DNA from: JABMQB01 sp963677475
GTDB lineage: Bacteria; Bacteroidota; Bacteroidia; Bacteroidales; Prolixibacteraceae
DNA length: 64,000 nucleotides
NCBI GenBank assembly: GCA_963677475.2
Contig: CAXXQD010000021.1
Span: 310,001 to 374,000 of the forward strand
Direction: 5' to 3'
The notes under the pieces are model-generated. The model made no database searches, was not told where the DNA came from, and was given only the letters and a program-made list of their open reading frames with translations. Shown piece after piece: positions 17,177-25,890 of the stretch (positions are counted from its first letter, which is position 1; each line of letters begins with the position of its first letter). The position numbers and the translations under genes were made by a program.

Positions 17177-18539
17177 ATTTCATTAAAAACCGTAGCAATT
17201 TGTAGTGCATATTTTTATATGGAACATATCGAAATGGCAAATCAAAAAAAGTTGTGCTTTTTATTACCGATTTTGAATGTGAAAAAGTATCAAAATTATA
17301 TTTCCCGTGGTATTTCCCTATGCCGCTTGAACCAACTCCACCAAATGGCAGGTTGTTGTTTACAAAATGTAATACAACCTCATTTATGCCTGCATCGCCT
17401 GATGATAATTCCCGAAGTACCTTTTGTTGGTTAAGTTTATTTTCGGAAAAATAATACAAAGCCAGTGGTTTTTCTTTGGATTGTAAAAGTTGAATAAGGT
17501 CGTTCAGGTTTTCAAAGGATTGTACCGAAAGAATTGGCCCAAAAATTTCTTCTTTCATAATATTTGAACGGGCATCGGCATCCAAAACAATTGTTGGCTC
17601 TAACCATTGTTCATTTACTCTCCCACCAAATCCTATTTTCTCACCATCTAATAATTGTTGTAGCCTTTTTATATTATTATCATCAACAATTTTTGAGAAC
17701 TCGTTTCTTTCCTTAGAAATTGAAATGAATTTATGAAATTCCGTTATAAGCAATTCCTGAAACCTTTCTCGAATAGATTCATGTACATACAGTGTATCAG
17801 GAGCTACGCACGATTGACCAGCATTAAGGAGCTTTCCCCAGGTTATTTTTCTGGCTGCGTTAATTAGATTGGCATCTTTGTCGACAATAACAGGGTTTTT
17901 CCCACCAAGCTCTAAAACTACCGGAGTGAGGTTTTTTGCTGCAGCCCCAGCTACTATTTTACCGACAATGGTACTCCCGGTAAAAAAAATAAAATCCCAT
18001 TTTTTTTGCAAAAGCAGTTTGCCGGTTTCCAGACCTCCATCCACACAAACAGCATGGCCTTCATCAAAAACATCCTCAATTATTTTTGTAATAACACGGC
18101 TCGTTGCAAGGGTTTTATCCGAAGGTTTTACCACAACCGTGTTTCCGGCAGCTATTGCCCCCACAAGTGGTATCATCACCAATTGAAATGGAAAATTAAA
18201 TGGTCCAACAATTAAAGTTTGCCCGAAAGGTTCTTTGTGTACGTAGCTTCGTGATGGGAATAAATAAAGCGGGGTTTTTGCCTTCTTAGGCTTTGCCCAT
18301 TTTCTCAGCCTTTTTAAGCACGTATTGATTTCCAATTTAACAAGCCCAATTTCCGAAGTATATGCTTCAAATGTACATTTCGCTAAATCATCATTTAATG
18401 CTTGTAATATTTCATTCTCCCTTTTAATAAGTACTTTTTTGAGTACCTTAAGGCGTTCTAAACGATACGATATTTTTTTTGATTTGCCTGAGTTAAAGAA
18501 TATTTTCTGTGATTGAAGTATAGAATTGATGTGATCCAT
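17175..18539 (-). CDS. Aldehyde dehydrogenase family protein
   Basis: 454 residues of the NAD(P)-dependent aldehyde dehydrogenase superfamily, closest in layout to the short class 3 / fatty aldehyde group. The catalytic cysteine is in LLNAGQSCVAPDTLYV and the general-base glutamate in VLELGGKNPVIVD. The nucleotide pocket has VGPFNFPFQL and FFTGSTIVGKIV, and PFGGVGSSGIGKYHGK lies near the end. A C-terminal hydrophobic stretch (STTFFDLPFRYVPY) follows, as in membrane-associated fatty aldehyde enzymes. It is the last gene of a minus-strand cluster but is separated from rnpA by an inverted repeat at 18541-18567. Substrate uncertain. Confidence 0.88.
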   Translation of the reverse strand: MDHINSILQSQKIFFNSGKSKKISYRLERLKVLKKVLIKRENEILQALNDDLAKCTFEAYTSEIGLVKLEINTCLKRLRKWAKPKKAKTPLYLFPSRSYVHKEPFGQTLIVGPFNFPFQLVMIPLVGAIAAGNTVVVKPSDKTLATSRVITKIIEDVFDEGHAVCVDGGLETGKLLLQKKWDFIFFTGSTIVGKIVAGAAAKNLTPVVLELGGKNPVIVDKDANLINAARKITWGKLLNAGQSCVAPDTLYVHESIRERFQELLITEFHKFISISKERNEFSKIVDDNNIKRLQQLLDGEKIGFGGRVNEQWLEPTIVLDADARSNIMKEEIFGPILSVQSFENLNDLIQLLQSKEKPLALYYFSENKLNQQKVLRELSSGDAGINEVVLHFVNNNLPFGGVGSSGIGKYHGKYNFDTFSHSKSVIKSTTFFDLPFRYVPYKNMHYKLLRFLMK

Positions 18540-18540
18540 G

Positions 18541-18567
18541 GTTTACCATTTTTTGTTAAAGGTAAAC
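18541..18567. repeat. Inverted repeat next to the aldehyde dehydrogenase start codon
   Basis: GTTTACC (18541-18547) and GGTAAAC (18561-18567) are perfect 7-nt inverted copies around a 13-nt spacer, 2 nt from the aldehyde dehydrogenase start codon. It could be a terminator of rnpA, a translational block or a repressor site; nothing decides among these. Confidence 0.5.
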
Positions 18568-18571
18568 AATT

Positions 18572-18949
18572 CTATGTGTGGTTATTTATGGCAATTAGTT
18601 TTTTAAGGGCTTTTTTCATTCCTTTCTCAATGTCAGAATACGGGATTTTATCTTTGGCAATATATATAAACATAAGTGCCATCCTATTCCCATTAACTTC
18701 AGTGTAAAACTGAGGTTTCTGTAGCCTGTAAGCTTCCCTCATTCTTCTTTTTAAATGGTTTCTTGCAACTGCCTTTTTAAATAATCTTTTGCTTACACTA
18801 AACGCAACCTGTACAGGATATTCTTCGGGCGTAATATTGTTCAAATAGACCACCTTTATTGGATATGCCAGCATCGAATCCCCTTTTTGAAAAAGTTGTT
18901 CAATCAGCTTTCTGCTGTGCAGCCTTTCTGTTTTTTTAAGTTTAAACAT
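18572..18949 (-). CDS. rnpA: Ribonuclease P protein component
   Basis: Small basic protein that binds the RNase P RNA for tRNA 5' processing. Signatures are KKTERLHSRKLIEQLF, FSVSKRLFKKAVARNHLKRRMREAYR (the RNR-type box) and the alpha/beta end FIYIAKDKIPYSDIEKGM. ATG 18949 (MFKLKK) gives 125 residues, the family norm. A longer frame starts at ATG 18997, but that codon lies at the T run of the hemD terminator (19000-19028), so the shorter start is favoured. hemD and DUF4271 lie upstream. rpmH, the common neighbour of rnpA elsewhere, is absent from the window. Confidence 0.9.
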   Translation of the reverse strand: MFKLKKTERLHSRKLIEQLFQKGDSMLAYPIKVVYLNNITPEEYPVQVAFSVSKRLFKKAVARNHLKRRMREAYRLQKPQFYTEVNGNRMALMFIYIAKDKIPYSDIEKGMKKALKKLIAINNHT

Positions 18950-18999
18950 CCTTGTGCAATAATTACCGAAATTAATGAAAGCTTTTCCAAGATACAAAG

Positions 19000-19028
19000 A
19001 AAAAGGCTGGCCTATTTTTAAGCCAGCC
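19000..19028 (-). terminator. Intrinsic terminator after hemD (minus strand)
   Basis: GGCTGGC (19005-19011) and GCCAGCC (19022-19028) form a 7-bp GC-rich stem. On the minus strand it is followed by TTTTT (19004-19000). It separates hemD from rnpA. Confidence 0.8.
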
Positions 19029-19051
19029 CTTATTATGATTGAAGTATGTTT

Positions 19052-19795
19052 CTACTTATTTGCTTTTTTTATGTACTGGTCCAAAGCCATGGTCATTGAC
19101 GGAGCCTGAGGCGTTGGAGCCTCAATGTCGAGCCTAAGACCGGCTTCCCGAACAGCTTCTGCCGTAGATGGGCCAAAAGATGCAATTTTTGTATCGTTTT
19201 GCTTGAAATCAGGAAAATTTTGTTGTAATGATTTTATTCCTGATGGACTAAAAAACACTAAAACGTCGTATTTGATATCACTTAAATCTGAAAGATCGCT
19301 GCTAACGGTTTTATACAAAATTGCTTTCGTAAAATCGTAGCCGTTACTCTCTAAAAGATTTGGGATTTCTTCTTTATGAATATGAGAAAGCGGAACAAGG
19401 AATTTTTCCGATTTATGTTTCTTCATCACATCCATTAAATCTGCAAACCTCCCGTTACCAAAGAAAATTTTCCTTTTTCGGTACACAATATACTTTTGCA
19501 GATAAAACGCCGTAGCTTCAGAGACACAAAAATATTTCATTGTGTCGGGCACAACAATCCGAAGTTCCTTTGCAATTCTAAAAAAATGATCGATAGCAGT
19601 CCTGCTTGTAAATATGACTGCACTGTGATCTAAAATTTGAATCCTGGATTGTCTGAATTCTTTTGCAGGGATTCCTTCAACGTGAATAAATGGCCTAAAG
19701 TCGATCTTCACATTGCTTTTGGCGGCCAACTCAAAATATGGCGACTTGTCGCTTGTCGGCTTTGGCTGCGAAACCAATACTTTCTTTACTTTCAA
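19052..19795 (-). CDS. hemD: Uroporphyrinogen-III synthase
   Basis: 247 residues with the two-domain HemD pattern. It starts KKVLVSQPKP, then has an AVIFTSRTAIDHFF strand-helix segment, CVSEATAFYLQKY, LVPLSHIHKEEIPNLLESNGYDFTKAILYKTV, DVLVFFSPSGIKSLQQNFP and a final ASFGPSTAEAVREAGLRLDIEAPTPQAPSM. The enzyme closes hydroxymethylbilane to uroporphyrinogen III in tetrapyrrole synthesis. HemD is poorly conserved, but the FFSPSG and SFGPSTAEA segments are typical. It lies 33 nt downstream of the DUF4271 gene, a common Bacteroidota pairing. Confidence 0.85.
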   Translation of the reverse strand: MKVKKVLVSQPKPTSDKSPYFELAAKSNVKIDFRPFIHVEGIPAKEFRQSRIQILDHSAVIFTSRTAIDHFFRIAKELRIVVPDTMKYFCVSEATAFYLQKYIVYRKRKIFFGNGRFADLMDVMKKHKSEKFLVPLSHIHKEEIPNLLESNGYDFTKAILYKTVSSDLSDLSDIKYDVLVFFSPSGIKSLQQNFPDFKQNDTKIASFGPSTAEAVREAGLRLDIEAPTPQAPSMTMALDQYIKKANK

Positions 19796-19828
19796 AATGT
19801 CTATACATTTAATTAAACTTCCCTCCTT

Positions 19829-20806
19829 TTACCCAATCACCAACTTGTAAATTAACAACAAGGGTAAAATTTCAAGGGTACAAAGGTATAAAAAGAGATA
19901 ATATATTGAAAATTGTTTCTTTATTAATATTAATATACCACGCTGAAGCGAAAGAAAATAGAAGATTCCGACCAGCACGAGCCCAATGTGAATAAAGAAT
20001 TTTTGGGAAAATATTGGCGAGAATAATACAAAAGCAATAATCGGAAATAAAAATAATCCAAGCACCCGGTTGTAGTTCGTAAGGTTATACAAATATTCCA
20101 TTGTTTCAGAAGTTCCTTCAACAATGTTGCCAATGACCATATAGATCATCCTTTTTAAGAGAAAATATCCTAATGTTATTCCTAAACTAAATAAATATAA
20201 CTTAAAATTCTGCAAGGGGATTCGGGTACCAAAATGTGTTAGCACAAAATAAACAAACACCGAAAAAGTAATATAGAAATATACTTCCAACCTGAATGAT
20301 CCATGAACCAGCGAAATTTCACGTTCCCTGAACATGCGTGTTGCCGTTGAAAAATTTACCAGTGATTGAAATAAATGCGCAAGATATTTTCGATAAGGAA
20401 TTTTAATGGAAGCAAAAATCATTAAGGTTAGTAGTAAAAGAACTGTTAGCCAATCAAAACTTGTTTTTTTATATGCCCTGACCGGCAAAACAATATCATT
20501 TGCGGTTCCAATTTCTGAGGTTAATAATTTAGCATCAATAGGTTTCATTGTTCTGGAAGAACCTACCAACAGTGATTCTTCCTGCTTCCTTAACCAATAT
20601 CTTATTTGCGCCCGCGTTGGAGGTTTAGGTTTTTCTTCAACTACTAGTCTTTCTTTTGCAATAGAATCAAGCGGACGTAAGTTCCGTTCGGAAATGGGAA
20701 TCCTGTCTACCTTCAGTTTTATTGGTGCCGGCCGTAAGTTTTGTATATCTAACAAGCCTTTTAACTGAAGGGTATCTCTTTGTTGATATGTGCCAAATTC
20801 TTCCAT
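19829..20806 (-). CDS. DUF4271 family membrane protein
   Basis: From ATG 20806 (MEEFGTYQQRD) 325 residues. A soluble, proline-rich N-terminal ~120 residues precedes about six to seven TM helices (for example WLTVLLLLTLMIFASIKI and FYITFSVFVYFVLTHFG). This is the layout of DUF4271, unknown in function, regularly found beside hemD in Bacteroidota. The upstream ATG at 20857 is rejected because the predicted -7 box (20830-20823) lies inside that extension. The implied leader is about 10 nt. It is divergent from the Dus gene. Confidence 0.75.
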   Translation of the reverse strand: MEEFGTYQQRDTLQLKGLLDIQNLRPAPIKLKVDRIPISERNLRPLDSIAKERLVVEEKPKPPTRAQIRYWLRKQEESLLVGSSRTMKPIDAKLLTSEIGTANDIVLPVRAYKKTSFDWLTVLLLLTLMIFASIKIPYRKYLAHLFQSLVNFSTATRMFREREISLVHGSFRLEVYFYITFSVFVYFVLTHFGTRIPLQNFKLYLFSLGITLGYFLLKRMIYMVIGNIVEGTSETMEYLYNLTNYNRVLGLFLFPIIAFVLFSPIFSQKFFIHIGLVLVGIFYFLSLQRGILILIKKQFSIYYLFLYLCTLEILPLLLIYKLVIG

Positions 20807-20822
20807 CACCTTTTTCAGAATG

Positions 20823-20872
20823 CAAAGATACTGATTTAGATAATCGTAACATGGCATGATTTGTTATTTTTG
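20823..20872. promoter_or_regulatory. Back-to-back -7 boxes for DUF4271 (minus) and the Dus gene (plus)
   Basis: TATCTTTG on the minus strand (20830 down to 20823) and TATTTTTG on the plus strand (20865-20872) drive divergent genes. Both imply very short 5' leaders. On the plus side the box ends only 4 nt before ATG 20877, so the Dus mRNA would be leaderless or start at ATG 20886. Confidence 0.6.
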
Positions 20873-20876
20873 AGCT

Positions 20877-21809
20877 ATGATTTCTATGGCGCCGATACAA
20901 GGATTTACAGATTATGTTTACCGGAAAATTTATTCGGATAATTTTCGTGGGGTTCATAGCTATTTTATTCCATATATTTCGATTAAAAACGGAGTATGTT
21001 TGAAAAAGCACCTAAGAGAGGTTCTCCCAGAGAATAATCCGCAAGATAATGTTGTGCCACAGGTTTTGATTAAAAACGAAGAGGAATTAAACCAATTAGT
21101 TGCCCTATTAAAGGAATATAGATACGGGGAGATCAACATCAACCTTGGATGCCCATACCCAATGGTAACCAAGCGTGGAAAAGGAGCCGGATTATTGCCA
21201 TTCCCCGAAAAAATAGAATCGATTTTAAATACTTGTTTCGATAACCTGGATGTGAAAATATCTGTAAAATTGCGCTCTGGCCTTGATAACGAAAAAGATG
21301 TATTACGGGTAATCAAAGTGTTAAATAAGTTCCCACTAAAAGAAATCATTTACCATCCGCGAATTGCAAAACAGTTGTATAAAGGGAAAGCAAACATTGA
21401 ATTATTTGAAGAAGTAAATGCCTTATCCGCTAATCCATTGGTTTATAACGGAGATGTAAACACGTTAGCCGATTACTCTGCGCTCCAAAACAAATTTCCT
21501 AAAATTGACCGTTGGATGTTAGGCAGGGGGTTGTTAATGGATCCTTTTTTGCCGGAAAAAATAATCAATAAAGCCAATGAAATAACCAATAAAACAGAAA
21601 GGTTATGGAAATTTCACGAGCAAATTTTTACTGAATATTCAGCTATTCTTCAGGACGATAGCCAGGTTTTGATGAAGTTAACCCAGTTCTGGGCCTATTT
21701 TAGTTTTTCGTTTGCGCCCTCTCACAAAGCTTTTAAACTGATTAAAAAAGCAAAAGACCTTCGGAAATATAATAATGCAGTTGACAGAATATTCAATGAA
21801 TTTACTTAA
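20877..21809 (+). CDS. tRNA-dihydrouridine synthase family protein
   Basis: FMN-dependent reductase that makes dihydrouridine in tRNA. The 310-residue barrel starts MAPIQGFTDYVYRKI. C92 in ININLGCPYP is the catalytic acid cysteine, KLRSG holds the conserved phosphate/FMN lysine-arginine pair, IYHPRIAKQLYKG replaces the usual HGR-type segment, and YNGDV and LGRGLL bind FMN. Which Dus subfamily is not clear. Start ATG 20877 is annotated; ATG 20886 (MAPIQG) is an equally good start because the -7 box ends at 20872. It converges on the small minus-strand ORF at 21806. Confidence 0.85.
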   Translation: MISMAPIQGFTDYVYRKIYSDNFRGVHSYFIPYISIKNGVCLKKHLREVLPENNPQDNVVPQVLIKNEEELNQLVALLKEYRYGEININLGCPYPMVTKRGKGAGLLPFPEKIESILNTCFDNLDVKISVKLRSGLDNEKDVLRVIKVLNKFPLKEIIYHPRIAKQLYKGKANIELFEEVNALSANPLVYNGDVNTLADYSALQNKFPKIDRWMLGRGLLMDPFLPEKIINKANEITNKTERLWKFHEQIFTEYSAILQDDSQVLMKLTQFWAYFSFSFAPSHKAFKLIKKAKDLRKYNNAVDRIFNEFT

Positions 21810-21955
21810 CAATTTTCCTTTTCATACTCCTCCATACATTCCATGAGCCATAAAAACTCCCGGTATTCGGGCGTGCCTTCTTCAGCTTCGCTAAGTTCAA
21901 GAAAACGGACCAAAGCCCTTCGGTATTCATCTTCAGTGTAAATCCTTTCTTCCAC
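21806..21955 (-). CDS. Small acidic protein resembling the N-terminal domain of HigA antitoxins
   Basis: A 49-residue ORF begins at GTG 21955, 7 nt beyond the polA stop, and ends at 21806, overlapping the Dus stop. Its body, ...TEDEYRRALVRFLELSEA then EEGTPEYREFLWLMECMEEYEK, matches the pattern that precedes the helix-turn-helix in HigA/Xre-type antitoxins (YxxAL..ELxxAExGTPExxEL..L...I.xYE). Here it stops before any HTH. No toxin gene is adjacent. No ATG is in frame; in-frame ATT codons upstream would add residues only with a rare start. It could be a decayed antitoxin or a retained small protein co-transcribed with polA. Confidence 0.6.
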   Translation of the reverse strand: MEERIYTEDEYRRALVRFLELSEAEEGTPEYREFLWLMECMEEYEKENC

Positions 21956-21962
21956 AATAATT

Positions 21963-24746
21963 TTAATGTGCGTCTAACCAATTGCCTGCTGCATTCATTT
22001 CAACGGTTAATGCAACCCCAATATCTACAGCGTTTTCCATTTCTGTTTTAACAATTTGTTTCACCTGTTCCAGTTCAGGTTTATAGACATCAAAATTCAA
22101 TTCATCGTGCACCTGTAAAATCATTTTTGAGTTTAGGCTTTGTTCTTTAAACTTTTTATAGATGTTAATCATTGCGATTTTAATAACATCTGCAGCTGAA
22201 CCCTGAATTGGTGCATTAATGGCATTTCGTTCGGCAACCCCTCTCACAACGGCATTCGCCGAATTGATGTCTTTTAAGTAACGTTTTCGCCCCATAATTG
22301 TTTTTACATAGCCAAGGTTTCGGGCATCTTCAATTGCCTGGTTCATAAATGCTTTTACGCCCGGGAAGCTTTCAAAATATCCGTCAATCAGCTCTTTTGC
22401 TTCACTTCTTGGAATATTCAATCGCTGCGAAAGACCAAAAGCAGAGATTCCATAAATTATTCCGAAGTTGGCAGTTTTAGCCTTTCTCCTCATATCTGGT
22501 TCTACTTCATCGGGCTTTAATCCATAAATATTTGCAGCAGTTATTGAATGAATATCTTTCTCTTCCCTGAAAGCTTTTATCATTTCCTGATCTTTGCTCA
22601 AAGCCGCGATTATCCTTAATTCAATTTGCGAATAGTCGGCAGATAAAAATACGTTATTGTCGTTTTCAGGGATAAACGCTTTCCTGATTTCACGACCTTC
22701 GGCATTGCGGATTGGAATATTTTGAAGGTTAGGGTTTTGTGAACTTAAGCGGCCAGTTGCTGCCACAGCCTGGTTATAAGACGTATGGATCTTTCCCGTT
22801 TTCGGATTAATCAGGGTTGGCAGTGTTTCAACATAGGTGTTCAATAGTTTTTTTAACCCACGGAATGTCAACACTTTGTTTATGATCGGGTGCCTTTCCT
22901 GCAAGTGTGTTAAAACCTCCTCGCTGGTAGAATATTGTTTGGTTTTGGTCAACTTCGCATTTGGATCGATGTTCAGTTTTTCGAACAATATAACGCCCAA
23001 TTGCTTAGGGGATGCGACATTAAATTCTTCACCAGCCAACTCAATAATTTCTTTTTCCAAATTAATTATTTGTTCCCTTAGCTGATTCGCAAAGATTTTG
23101 AGTTCGTCTACATTTAACTTCACCCCGGCGTTTTCCATATGTACCAGCACAGGGATCAGTGGCATTTCCATTTTATGGAATAAATCGATCAATTCATTTT
23201 TTTCCAGTTCAGGCTCAAGCAATCCTTTCAGCTGATAAGTCAGGTCCGAATCTTCACAAGCGTAGTTCACAAGATCTTCCTGTGCAGCCTGCAACATTGT
23301 TTGTTGATTTTTCCCTTTTTTACCAATTAAGTGTTCCGTTGGTATTTTCCGGTAATTCAGGTAATTCTCACACAGCATATCCAGGTTGTGTTTCATATCC
23401 GGTTGAATCAGGTAATGGGCAATCATGGTGTCAAAAAGCTTTCCTTTCACCTCCAAACCATAATTGCTTAACATGAGGATATCGTATTTGATATTTTGCC
23501 CAATTTTAGTAACGTTTTTATCCTCAAAAACCTCTTTAAATTCAAGGACAATTTTTGTGGCTTGAGCCTTATCTCGCGGAAGCGTTACACAATATCCTTC
23601 GTTTTTCCGGAATGAAAAAGAAATACAAACCAGTTCAGCAATATGGGTATCTAATCCGGTGGTTTCGGTATCAAAGCAAAATTCTTCTTGTACCGAAAGT
23701 TCGGCGCGAAGGCTTGCTCGTTTCATTTCATTATCAACGAGGTAATATTGGTGTGGCACAGTTTCAATCGAATCCATTTCAACCGACTGTTCCACAACCG
23801 GGGCTTCAAATTGGCTTTCAGTTCCAAAAAGCAGACCTTGCTCGACTTTTTCAACCGGGGCAGCACCAAGTTGCATTTTTTGCGCCAGCGACCGAAATTC
23901 CAAATCCGTAAAAATATCTTTAAGTACTTCTTTGTTCGGTTCATCAATTTTCAGGCTAACAGGATCAAAATCGTAAGGCACATCCTGAATAATAACCGCT
24001 AATTTGCGTGACAAACGAACTTGTTCTTCAAAGGTTTCAAGATTTTCCTTTTGTTTTCCTTTTAAATCGGAAATGTGTTCATACAACCCATCAATGCTTC
24101 CATATTGCGCAATTAATTTCTGTGCAGTTTTCGGACCAATACCCGGGCATCCCGGGATATTGTCTGCCGAATCGCCCATCAATCCAAGGATATCAATTAC
24201 CTGTTCAGGGTTTTCAATTCCGAAGTTTTCTTGTACCTCTTCTATCCCCCAAACTTCAGGATTATTGCCTCCTTTTGCGGGTTTGTACATCACAATATTT
24301 TCAGAAACCAATTGTGCATAATCTTTATCGGGGGTCATCATATAGGTTTGAAAACCTTCCACTTCCGCTTTCTTTGCCAGTGTTCCGATCACATCATCAG
24401 CCTCAAAACCTTCCTTTTCGATAATTGGAATATTAAAGCCTTCAATAATTTTTCGGATGTATGGAATTGACTTTCTTAAGTCTTCCGGCATTTCTTCCCT
24501 GTTGGCTTTATATTCTTTGAACATTTCGTGCCTAAAGGTTGGTTTCGAAACGTCAAAAACAACACCAATAAATTCTGGTTTTTCTTTTTCCAACAATTGG
24601 GTTAAAGTATTCGTAAACCCAAGCATTGCTGAGGTATTTAACCCTTTTGAGTTAAACCTTGGATTTCTGATAAAGGCAAAATAACTTCGGTAAATTAATG
24701 CAAAAGCATCGAGGAGGAATAACTTTTTTGAACTGTTTTCAGACAT
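21963..24746 (-). CDS. polA: DNA polymerase I
   Basis: 927 residues, the full three-domain enzyme. The 5'-nuclease domain (LFLLDAFALIYRSYFAF, FEADDVIGTLA, GDSADNIPGCPGIGPKTA) covers about 1-290. The 3'-5' exonuclease domain at ~310-510 looks active because DTETTGLD keeps the Asp and Glu ligands. The polymerase domain follows, with LSADYSQIELRI (motif A), RRKAKTANFGIIYG (motif B) and VHDELNFD (motif C). It processes Okazaki fragments and fills repair gaps. It lies 10 nt after queD, so queD and polA are probably co-transcribed, and the 49-residue ORF follows. Confidence 0.97.
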   Translation of the reverse strand: MSENSSKKLFLLDAFALIYRSYFAFIRNPRFNSKGLNTSAMLGFTNTLTQLLEKEKPEFIGVVFDVSKPTFRHEMFKEYKANREEMPEDLRKSIPYIRKIIEGFNIPIIEKEGFEADDVIGTLAKKAEVEGFQTYMMTPDKDYAQLVSENIVMYKPAKGGNNPEVWGIEEVQENFGIENPEQVIDILGLMGDSADNIPGCPGIGPKTAQKLIAQYGSIDGLYEHISDLKGKQKENLETFEEQVRLSRKLAVIIQDVPYDFDPVSLKIDEPNKEVLKDIFTDLEFRSLAQKMQLGAAPVEKVEQGLLFGTESQFEAPVVEQSVEMDSIETVPHQYYLVDNEMKRASLRAELSVQEEFCFDTETTGLDTHIAELVCISFSFRKNEGYCVTLPRDKAQATKIVLEFKEVFEDKNVTKIGQNIKYDILMLSNYGLEVKGKLFDTMIAHYLIQPDMKHNLDMLCENYLNYRKIPTEHLIGKKGKNQQTMLQAAQEDLVNYACEDSDLTYQLKGLLEPELEKNELIDLFHKMEMPLIPVLVHMENAGVKLNVDELKIFANQLREQIINLEKEIIELAGEEFNVASPKQLGVILFEKLNIDPNAKLTKTKQYSTSEEVLTHLQERHPIINKVLTFRGLKKLLNTYVETLPTLINPKTGKIHTSYNQAVAATGRLSSQNPNLQNIPIRNAEGREIRKAFIPENDNNVFLSADYSQIELRIIAALSKDQEMIKAFREEKDIHSITAANIYGLKPDEVEPDMRRKAKTANFGIIYGISAFGLSQRLNIPRSEAKELIDGYFESFPGVKAFMNQAIEDARNLGYVKTIMGRKRYLKDINSANAVVRGVAERNAINAPIQGSAADVIKIAMINIYKKFKEQSLNSKMILQVHDELNFDVYKPELEQVKQIVKTEMENAVDIGVALTVEMNAAGNWLDAH

Positions 24747-24756
24747 AAATTTTTAC

Positions 24757-25206
24757 TTATTCATTATCGGACGCGACCCATTCGGCATACGAAGTAACGG
24801 TTTCGTACAGCCGCACTTTATATAAAGAAACATTGATCGGCAAATGTTGTTGAAGAATTTCGGCAATATGCGCAACTATATTTTCGGTTGTTGGCTGAAA
24901 ATCAACCAAAATAAGGCGTTCGGTTTGATTTTTATAGCCCTCTATTTTATCATCTGACGTTGCTGTATTGATCATTAACGCATGATCGAACTTCGCAACA
25001 ATATGTTTTTTTACAATATTTTTTAATTCACTAAAATCAAGGACCATCCCGTCTTTTGGATGGTTTTTTTGATTTAGGACCTGACCAACTAAAGTAATCT
25101 CTAAGTTGTAAGAATGGCCATGTATGTTTTTACACAATCCGTCGTACCCGTGAAGGGCATGTGCCATTTCAAAATGAAATCTTTTTGTTACCCTGATTAT
25201 TGACAT
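24757..25206 (-). CDS. queD: 6-carboxytetrahydropterin synthase (PTPS family)
   Basis: 149 residues. Zinc ligands H16, H29 and H31 and catalytic C25 lie in FEMAHALHGYDGLCKNIHGHSY. The second half has DHALMIN and PTTENIVAHIAEIL, then YETVTSYAEW with the conserved Glu. The CxxxHGH spacing fits QueD, which converts dihydroneopterin triphosphate to 6-carboxytetrahydropterin for queuosine, rather than eukaryotic-type PTPS. No other queuosine genes are in the window. It is expected to be transcribed with polA. Confidence 0.88.
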   Translation of the reverse strand: MSIIRVTKRFHFEMAHALHGYDGLCKNIHGHSYNLEITLVGQVLNQKNHPKDGMVLDFSELKNIVKKHIVAKFDHALMINTATSDDKIEGYKNQTERLILVDFQPTTENIVAHIAEILQQHLPINVSLYKVRLYETVTSYAEWVASDNE

Positions 25207-25310
25207 TTTCTGTTTCTCTTTTTTCGATGGTGAAATTACTGAAATTTAAGAAACATGTAAATTGTTTCCCGTTTTTCTTTCTAAAATGAAGAACTTGCAG
25301 CTAAGCTTGC

Positions 25311-25346
25311 ACAAAAAAGGATGTACCTAAAAATGTACATCCTTTT
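25311..25346 (-). terminator. Terminator of the PspC/DUF4252 operon
   Basis: AAAAGGATGTAC (25315-25326) pairs perfectly with GTACATCCTTTT (25335-25346) around an 8-nt loop; on the minus strand T residues follow. It lies 28 nt beyond the DUF4252 stop. Confidence 0.8.
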
Positions 25347-25373
25347 AAAAATTTATCTATGTATTATTCGTGC

Positions 25374-25880
25374 CTAGTCTGAAAAACCCCTGCCAAGTTC
25401 TTTCATTCCTTCCATGTCGGATACTTTAAAATCACCATAGAAAGAAACGATAAAATGCAGGCTTTCTGCATTGTCGTTTTTGAAGAACACATGGCATTCG
25501 CTATACTTTTTCTTTTTACCCAACAACCAAATTTCTGCATCGTTGTCACCATCCGGATCTTTATATTTATGGTAGCTTGATTTTGGAAGAAAACCTATTG
25601 CTTTTTCCAGGAATTCAGGACCGGACAATTTTCCTTTCTTTGGATTGTACGACATAAACCTCACCTGGTTTAAATCTCCGGTTACATTTTTTTCCCCATC
25701 TTCATCTTCGTCCCCAATATTAAGGTCGATAGCATCAATCATATTTTTAGAAAAGGAAAAATTGGTAACCCCCTCCCTGTCGGTAAATACATCGTACATT
25801 TTGTACGATTTGCTTTGAGCGAAACCGAAAAACGGGACTAAAATAATGGTAACGAATAGGAATATATAGTTCTTTTTCAT
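25374..25880 (-). CDS. DUF4252 family exported protein
   Basis: 168 residues with signal peptide (MKKNYIFLFVTIILVPFFGFAQ). It has the DUF4252 pattern of Bacteroidota: an N-terminal FTDREGVTNFSFSKNM strand-turn, an acidic central loop (GDEDEDGE), a hydrophobic FIVSFYGDFKVSDMEGMKELG end. Function unknown. It is the last gene of a minus-strand operon, 10 nt after the PspC-domain gene and followed by a strong terminator, so it may belong to an envelope-stress response together with that gene. Confidence 0.75.
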   Translation of the reverse strand: MKKNYIFLFVTIILVPFFGFAQSKSYKMYDVFTDREGVTNFSFSKNMIDAIDLNIGDEDEDGEKNVTGDLNQVRFMSYNPKKGKLSGPEFLEKAIGFLPKSSYHKYKDPDGDNDAEIWLLGKKKKYSECHVFFKNDNAESLHFIVSFYGDFKVSDMEGMKELGRGFSD

Positions 25881-25890
25881 GGCTTATTTC

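Noticed and set aside
18572..18997. rnpA starting at ATG 18997
   Set aside because: That start lies at the T run of the hemD terminator, and the extra 16 residues do not fit RnpA; ATG 18949 is preferred.
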